The position numbers and the translations under genes are program-made. Below are positions 59,311-64,000 of a stretch of 64,000 nucleotides of DNA, piece after piece (positions within the stretch are counted from its first letter, which is position 1; each line of letters starts with the position of its first letter). This DNA comes from Sandaracinaceae bacterium. GTDB taxonomy: Bacteria; Myxococcota_A; Polyangia; Polyangiales; Houyiibacteriaceae. The notes below the pieces were generated by a model. It searched no databases. It was not told the origin of the DNA and saw only the letters and a program-made list of their open reading frames with translations. The stretch lies in NCBI GenBank assembly GCA_020633055.1, contig JACKEJ010000014.1, positions 62,001-126,000 on the forward strand. The letters are read 5' to 3'.

Positions 59311-59511
59311 CCTGCCGAAGCTAGCACGCGCGCGGCGCCAGCCCACATGCCAGCGCGCAGCGCACAGCGTCAGGCGCTGGTGGACGAGTCGGCCTCCTCA
59401 GCCTGGTCGATGCGTGTCACCCGCGCTCGTGGCGAACCAGCTGGACGCGGGACGTGGTAGAAACGCTGACATGACGGTCCGTCACCTGCCTTCCTGTTCC
59501 GGGGGCCGCCC

Positions 59512-60855
59512 GTGAACTGCATCGTCGTCGGCGGCGGGCTCGCCGGGCTCGCGTCGGCCGTCTGGCTCATCGAAGCCGGACACGAGGTCACGCTGCTCGA
59601 GCAGCGCGGCGCGCTGGGCGGTCGCACAGTGGCCATCCCGCAACCCGAGGTGGACGACATCCCAGACAATGGACAGCACGTGTTCGCCAGTGGCTACGAG
59701 CACCTGATGCGCTACCTCGAGAGCATCGGCACGCGCCAGCACGTGTGCTTTCCAGGGCAGATGTCGTTTCGCATGCCGGGCGGCGAGGTGCAGGTGTCCT
59801 CCTCGCACGGGCTCGCCGCACTGCGGCCCATGCTGGGCGACCTACCGGGCGTGACGGGCCTCGATCGCGTCCGGACCGCCATGGCGCAAGCGCGGCTCTT
59901 CTCGCAGTGCCTCCGCAAGCCGGCGGACCTCGACGACATCACGGCGGACGCGTGGTTCGACCGCCTCGGGATGCCCGCGTCGGCGCGCAAGGCCCAATGG
60001 GACGGCATCGTCATCGGGCTGACGGGCGACAAGCCCGACATCACCTCCGCCCGCGTGCCCGCCGAGCTGCTGGCCACCGGCATCCGCCGCGCGATCGCGA
60101 CGCGCACGCCCGTCTCCATCGGCTATCCCACGGTCGACCTGGACACCCTCTTCCTGCGCCCCGTGCATGCGTTCTTCGACCGTCATGGAGCCGTGGTGCG
60201 TACGAGCGCTCGGGTGCAGAGCGTGGACGTCGACGGCTTCCGGATGCGTGGCGTGACACTGAGCACTGGTGAGCGTCTTGCGGCGGACGCGGTCATCTGC
60301 GCCGTCCCCGTGTGGAAGGTACGGGGCTTGTTGGACCAGGTACCAGGGCACGAGGACATCTATCGCGCGTGCGACCACCTCACCCCCGTCCCCATCGTGA
60401 GCGTGAACCTCTACCTCGACCGCTCCATCGAGATGGCCGACTGGGGCGAGATCCTGTACGGGGGCGAGGGGGTGCTGGAGCAAGTCTGGGACCGCCAGCG
60501 CATGCACGGGCGCGACCCGTCGCGGACCTGGTTCTACTCGACCACGGTGTCGGCGGCGTACGAGCTCGTGAAGCGCAGCAACGAGGAGATCGTGGACACC
60601 CAGATGGACGTGCTGCGCCGCTACTACCCGGCGGCCCGGGACGCCCGCGTGGTGCACGGCCACGTGGTGCGCATGCCCCGCTCCACGTTCGCGCAGCGGC
60701 CGGGCACGGCGGGGGTGCGCCCCTCGCAGCGCACACAGGTACGCGGACTGGCGATCGCCGGGGATTGGACCCGCACGGACTGGAGCACCACGATGGAGGG
60801 GGCCTGCCAGAGCGCGGCGCGCGCGGTCGACGCCGTGCTCGCAGACGCCGGTTGA
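59512..60855 (+). CDS. hpnE: HpnE-type squalene-associated FAD desaturase
   Basis: The 447-residue FAD protein has an N-terminal dinucleotide fold VVGGGLAGLASAVWLIEAG followed by LLEQRGALGGR, as in phytoene-desaturase-like enzymes. Other marks are DNGQHVFASGYEHLMRYLES, VNLYLDRSIEM and the C-terminal FAD segment LAIAGDWTRTDW with MEGACQSA. It is closest to hydroxysqualene dehydroxylase, which makes squalene for hopanoids with HpnC and HpnD. Those partners are not in this window, so carotenoid-type desaturation remains possible. Start is GTG 59512. Confidence 0.88.
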   Translation: MNCIVVGGGLAGLASAVWLIEAGHEVTLLEQRGALGGRTVAIPQPEVDDIPDNGQHVFASGYEHLMRYLESIGTRQHVCFPGQMSFRMPGGEVQVSSSHGLAALRPMLGDLPGVTGLDRVRTAMAQARLFSQCLRKPADLDDITADAWFDRLGMPASARKAQWDGIVIGLTGDKPDITSARVPAELLATGIRRAIATRTPVSIGYPTVDLDTLFLRPVHAFFDRHGAVVRTSARVQSVDVDGFRMRGVTLSTGERLAADAVICAVPVWKVRGLLDQVPGHEDIYRACDHLTPVPIVSVNLYLDRSIEMADWGEILYGGEGVLEQVWDRQRMHGRDPSRTWFYSTTVSAAYELVKRSNEEIVDTQMDVLRRYYPAARDARVVHGHVVRMPRSTFAQRPGTAGVRPSQRTQVRGLAIAGDWTRTDWSTTMEGACQSAARAVDAVLADAG

Positions 60856-60923
60856 GCGCCCCCCGCGACCAGCACCCATCGACCATTGAAGGTCGGGCCC
60901 GCCTTGCTACACCGTGGACACCC

Positions 60924-61877
60924 ATGGCCAGCTCGCCTCCCAAGACCCGCCGCCTCCGCCGTGTCCTCGTCGGGCTGCTCGCGACCGTCGCGGTCCTGCT
61001 CGCCGCGTTCGCGGTGCTCTTCACGCGGGCGCCGCTACCACTGGGGGCGCCGCGCGGCTTCGATCTCAACCTCGTCCGCACCATCGCGCGCGGCACCGAC
61101 GAAGCCCTGCCCAGCACCGTCGGCCGCTGGGTGGTCGCCAAGGCGCACTACCCGCGCGGCGCCGTGGCCGCCGGGTGGGACTACGTGACGCCCATCACGA
61201 TGGTGTTCCCGGCCTTCCAGATCGCATGGGCGGACCGCTACATCGTCGTCGACGCCCCACACGAACGCGCGACGCACGACGAGCGCTTCGGCGGTGAGGA
61301 CTACGATCAGGCGGCGTACGACGGTGTATCCGAAGCCTTGCTTGGCGCCGCACAGATCGTCTTCACGCACGAGCACCTCGACCACGTGCGTGGGGTCTCA
61401 CGCTCGCCGCACTTCGCCGAGCTGGCCCCGCGCCTGCACCTCACCCAGCAGCAGCGCGACCACATGCCGGACGACGCGGGCTTCGACGCGCAGCAGCTGG
61501 ACACTGTCGAGGGTCGAGCGCTCACGGAGCCCACACGCCTGGCGCCTGGCGTGGTCCTCATCCCCGCCCCTGGTCACACCCCCGGCAGCCTCTACGTCTA
61601 CGTGGCGCTCGCCAACGGACAGGAGGTGCTGCTCGTGGGCGACGCTGTCTGGTCTCACCACAACCTCAACCGCGCCGCCGGCCGTCCTCTGGCGCTCTCC
61701 CTGTGGCTCCACGAAGACCGCGCAGCCACGCTGGACCAGGCGCGCTCGCTCATCATGCTGCGGGAGGCCCAGCGCACGCTCGCGGTGGTCCCCGCACACG
61801 ACGACCTCACCGTGCAGAGCTACGTGCGCGACGGCTTCCTGCACGACGGGTTCGTCGAGGTGAGCGCGACCCCCTGA
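60924..61877 (+). CDS. Membrane-anchored MBL-fold hydrolase
   Basis: The 317-residue protein has an N-terminal membrane anchor (VLVGLLATVAVLLAAFAVLF) and then a metallo-beta-lactamase fold: THEHLDHVRG (HxHxDH), APGHTPGSL, GDAVW and a final VPAHDD histidine. All metal ligands are present. The substrate is unknown; such proteins include lactonases and lipid or phosphodiester hydrolases. It lies 68 bases after hpnE on the same strand, so a link to lipid metabolism is possible but unproven. Confidence 0.87.
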   Translation: MASSPPKTRRLRRVLVGLLATVAVLLAAFAVLFTRAPLPLGAPRGFDLNLVRTIARGTDEALPSTVGRWVVAKAHYPRGAVAAGWDYVTPITMVFPAFQIAWADRYIVVDAPHERATHDERFGGEDYDQAAYDGVSEALLGAAQIVFTHEHLDHVRGVSRSPHFAELAPRLHLTQQQRDHMPDDAGFDAQQLDTVEGRALTEPTRLAPGVVLIPAPGHTPGSLYVYVALANGQEVLLVGDAVWSHHNLNRAAGRPLALSLWLHEDRAATLDQARSLIMLREAQRTLAVVPAHDDLTVQSYVRDGFLHDGFVEVSATP

Positions 61878-61931
61878 GAGGGACACGCGCTCGGGCTGGC
61901 GCGCGCGCCCGGCACGGTGCACACATGGGTC

Positions 61932-63092
61932 ATGGCGCGGCCGGTACGACTCACCAAGCCCCTCGAGCGGGTCATCCACGAAGGGCACCCGTGGATCTAC
62001 CGCGACGCGCTCGAGCCGCACGACGCGCAGCCGGGTGACACGGTCACGGTGCACGACAAGCGCGGGCGCTTCGTGTGCCGCGGACACGCCGACAGCGGTC
62101 CCATCGCGGTGCGCGTGTGGACCACCGAGGACGAGTCGCTGGCGCGTCTGTACTCCGCGCGCTTCTCCCAGGCCTTCGCGCTCCGCGAGCGGATCCGCCC
62201 CCCGGACAGCGACGCGTACCGGCTGGTTCACGGCGAGGCCGACCGCATGCCTGGCTGCGTGATCGATCGCTATGCCGACGTGGCCGTGATGCGTCTGGAC
62301 GGAGACGGCGCGACGGCGCTGCGCGAGCCCCTGGTGCTGGCGGCGGAGCCGCACCTGCGCGCGCTGGGCATCCACACCTTGTTGTGGCGCGTGGGTCGGA
62401 AGCAGCAGGTGGAGGTCAACGCGGCCTTCGGTCAGCTGCCTACCGAGCACGTCATCGTGCGCGAGCGTGGCACCAAGCTGGTGGCAGACCTGCAGCACGG
62501 TCAGAAGACGGGGCTGTTCCTCGACCTGCGCGAGAGCCGCCATCGGGTCCGGCAGCTGAGCCACGGGCTGCGCGTGTTGAACCTCTACGGGTACACGGGC
62601 GGGTTCTCGGTGGCCGCCAGCCTGGGCGGCGCCGCGCACGTCACCACCGTCGACATCGCGCCCGAGGCCGTGAAGCTCACCGCCGACACGTACGCGGCCA
62701 ACGACCTCGGCGGCGCGGCGCACGAGGCCGTGACCAGTGACGTCCCCCCGTACCTCGACGGGCTTCCGAGCGACGCCACCTTCGACTTGGTGGTGTGCGA
62801 TCCTCCCAGCTTCGCGCCCAGCGAGCGTGCCTTGCCGGCGGCCCTCGACAGCTACCGGGGCCTGCACGAGCGCTGCATGCGACGCGTGGTGCGCGGCGGC
62901 TTGTACCTGGCCGCGTCCTGCTCCAGCCACGTGGACCGCGCGGCTTTCGAGGAGACGCTGCGCGAGGGCGCACGCCGCGCTAGGCGTGTGGTGCAGGTCC
63001 TCGAGCGCTCCGACGCGCCCGCCGACCACCCGCGCCTGCTGGGCTTCCCCGAGTTCGACTACTTGAAGGTCAGCCTGTGTCGGGTGCTCTGA
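61932..63092 (+). CDS. RlmI-like class I rRNA methyltransferase
   Basis: The 386-residue protein has an N-terminal PUA-like domain (VIHEGHPWIYRDAL), an EEHD-type middle (GEADRMPGCVIDRYADVAVM) and a SAM-dependent methyltransferase: LNLYGYTGGFSVAASLG (motif I), VDIAPEAVKLT, VVCDPPSFAPS (motif IV) and AASCSSHVD with a Cys that may be catalytic. The closest known role is m5C1962 methylation of 23S rRNA by RlmI; related proteins methylate other bases. ATG 61932 gives MARPVRLTKPLE; a GTG 15 bases upstream is less likely. A small HExxH protein follows closely. Confidence 0.9.
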   Translation: MARPVRLTKPLERVIHEGHPWIYRDALEPHDAQPGDTVTVHDKRGRFVCRGHADSGPIAVRVWTTEDESLARLYSARFSQAFALRERIRPPDSDAYRLVHGEADRMPGCVIDRYADVAVMRLDGDGATALREPLVLAAEPHLRALGIHTLLWRVGRKQQVEVNAAFGQLPTEHVIVRERGTKLVADLQHGQKTGLFLDLRESRHRVRQLSHGLRVLNLYGYTGGFSVAASLGGAAHVTTVDIAPEAVKLTADTYAANDLGGAAHEAVTSDVPPYLDGLPSDATFDLVVCDPPSFAPSERALPAALDSYRGLHERCMRRVVRGGLYLAASCSSHVDRAAFEETLREGARRARRVVQVLERSDAPADHPRLLGFPEFDYLKVSLCRVL

Positions 63093-63114
63093 GCACACGC
63101 GTCGCACCAGCCCG

Positions 63115-63675
63115 ATGACCCGCACCGTCCAGCGCCACTACCGAGACCCCCTCGACCTCGTGTGGACCGAAGTGGCCCGCCGCGTGGGCTTCCGCGTGGA
63201 GCGCTCCGATGGCTGCTTCGCCAGCGTGGACCCGGCGGGCGTGATGACGCTGGGCTCCCCCGAGACCCTCGACGCCGACGACTGCCTGGCGCAGATGATC
63301 TTCCACGAGCTCTGCCACTCGCTCGTGCAGGGGCGCGAGGGCCTCGCACAAGTCGACTGGGGCCTCGACAACGAGAGCCCGCGGGACGTCCCGCGCGAAC
63401 ACGCCACGCTGCGCCTACAAGCCCACCTGGCCTCGCAGTACGGGCTGCGTCAGGTGCTCGCTCCGACGACGGACTTCCGCGCCTTCTACGACGCACTGCC
63501 GAACGACCCGTGGACGGGAGACCCCACCGAGGTCGCGCTCGCGCGCGCCGCGCTCGCCCTGGTGGACGAGGCCCCCTGGGGACCGCACCTGCGCGACGGC
63601 TTGGTCGCGACGCGCGCAATTGCAGACGCCGTCGCGCCCTTCACGGACACGACGGCGCTCTTTCACCGCGAGTGA
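63115..63675 (+). CDS. Small HExxH putative metal-binding protein
   Basis: The 186-residue soluble protein has MIFHELCHSLVQGREG at about 62-77, a clear HExxH zinc motif with a downstream Glu/Asp-rich helix. Its lack of signal peptide points to the cytoplasm. It lies 22 bases after the methyltransferase gene and is probably co-transcribed. The rest (WGPHLRDGLVATRAIADAVA) is helical. I cannot name a family; it resembles short SprT/M48-like proteins only in the motif. Confidence 0.75.
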   Translation: MTRTVQRHYRDPLDLVWTEVARRVGFRVERSDGCFASVDPAGVMTLGSPETLDADDCLAQMIFHELCHSLVQGREGLAQVDWGLDNESPRDVPREHATLRLQAHLASQYGLRQVLAPTTDFRAFYDALPNDPWTGDPTEVALARAALALVDEAPWGPHLRDGLVATRAIADAVAPFTDTTALFHRE

Positions 63676-63690
63676 CCTACCCGCTCCCGC

Positions 63691-64000
63691 TCAGGGGCGC
63701 GTCGTGTCCACACGCAAGCTGTAGCTGCCCTGGTTGTTGCGGCTGAAGCCGTCCACGACGATGAAGTACGTGCCCGCGTCGAGCGTGGTCTCGATCAACG
63801 ACTGACGCTGACCGTCGAAGTCGTCGTTGCAGGCCACCTCCGTGCTGGCGTCCGGGCAGTCGCGGCGGATGTGCAGCGCTCCGTCGAAGTCGGTGGTGGT
63901 CATGTGCGCGCGCACGGTCATGCGGCGTGTCAGGCGCAGCTGGTACACGCGGTCCGGGCTGGCGGCGTTGCCGGCGCAGCTGGCCTGAAAATTGTCCTGC
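63691..64000 (-). CDS. C-terminal part of a PPC-domain secreted protein (partial)
   Basis: The frame is open from the window edge to TGA at 63691-63693 and encodes about 102 residues. The sequence (VYQLRLTRRMTVRAHMTTTD; GALHIRRDCPDAS; LIETTLDAGTYFIVVDGF) matches a bacterial pre-peptidase C-terminal (PPC) domain, a beta-sandwich at the end of many secreted hydrolases and surface proteins. Two Cys probably form a disulphide. The main catalytic part lies outside the window. Confidence 0.78.
   Translation of the reverse strand, partial: QDNFQASCAGNAASPDRVYQLRLTRRMTVRAHMTTTDFDGALHIRRDCPDASTEVACNDDFDGQRQSLIETTLDAGTYFIVVDGFSRNNQGSYSLRVDTTRP

Overview
The window is 64 kb of very GC-rich DNA, about 70% G+C by eye, densely coded on both strands. 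The gene content fits a myxobacterium-like member of Myxococcota, probably near Polyangiales/Sandaracinaceae. That placement is inference: it rests on Ser/Thr kinases with large sensor regions, FHA plus DUF4388, MerR plus TPR, AgmX/TonB-like proteins, IPT and IgGFc-binding lipoproteins, Gly-rich lipoproteins and many Cys-rich lipoproteins. There is no rRNA operon, transposase, prophage, CRISPR array or integrase. Both tRNAs found are valine isoacceptors.

Layout. Bases 1-4800 hold the 3' end of an outer-membrane-type protein, a possibly 5'-truncated unknown gene, a metallophosphoesterase, a coupled unknown/MerR-TPR pair and an FHA-DUF4388 protein. Bases 4.9-12.5 kb carry a protease-propeller-barrel fusion and then core translation genes in a rearranged order: pyrH-frr on + faces tsf-rpsB on -, with obgE divergent from rpsB. 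Bases 12.6-21.1 kb form a minus-strand run: IPT lipoprotein, IgGFc-binding lipoprotein, AgmX-like, TonB-like and queG. Bases 21.4-25.9 kb on + hold an LpxH-like phosphoesterase, a TPR membrane protein, a Gly-rich lipoprotein and a secreted unknown. A sigma-like-HTH/kinase/coiled-coil protein (25.98-28.16 kb) is divergent from opgG-opgH, the osmoregulated periplasmic glucan pair.

Bases 32.4-35.8 kb are a tightly overlapping minus-strand set: acyl-CoA dehydrogenase, unknown protein and HAD phosphatase. A TPR protein and a propeller-type kinase converge at 36.81 kb. Bases 39.8-42.6 kb (-) hold ridA, a lipoprotein, an esterase and a barrel protein. Then come xthA, a membrane/TPR protein, enoyl-CoA hydratase, and meaB coupled to a degenerate PEP-synthase-like protein. 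At 48.3-49.4 kb lies an unusual pair: a pentapeptide-repeat lipoprotein and an Hcp-like protein with a Sec signal peptide. tRNA-Val(CAC) and tRNA-Val(GAC), each with a clear sigma70-type promoter and a hairpin terminator, flank a large S1-domain protein with a structured leader.

Bases 52.8-64 kb hold an M23 peptidase, a GT39-like glycosyltransferase in an operon with VTC and DUF4956 proteins, a DUF2490 barrel, an HpnE-type squalene/hopanoid desaturase, an anchored MBL-fold hydrolase, an RlmI-like methyltransferase with a small HExxH protein, and the 3' end of a PPC-domain secreted protein.

Much of the region concerns the cell envelope: surface lipoproteins, periplasmic glucans, barrels, hopanoids and peptidoglycan hydrolysis. 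Signalling kinases and a displaced housekeeping translation cluster are mixed in. The most unusual items are the pyrH-frr inversion, the secreted Hcp-like protein, the PEP-synthase pseudoenzyme coupled to meaB, the HExxH-PD40-Omp85 fusion, the coupled lipoprotein/AgmX/TonB-like run, and two structured non-coding segments (about 50.06-50.19 kb and 52.42-52.49 kb).
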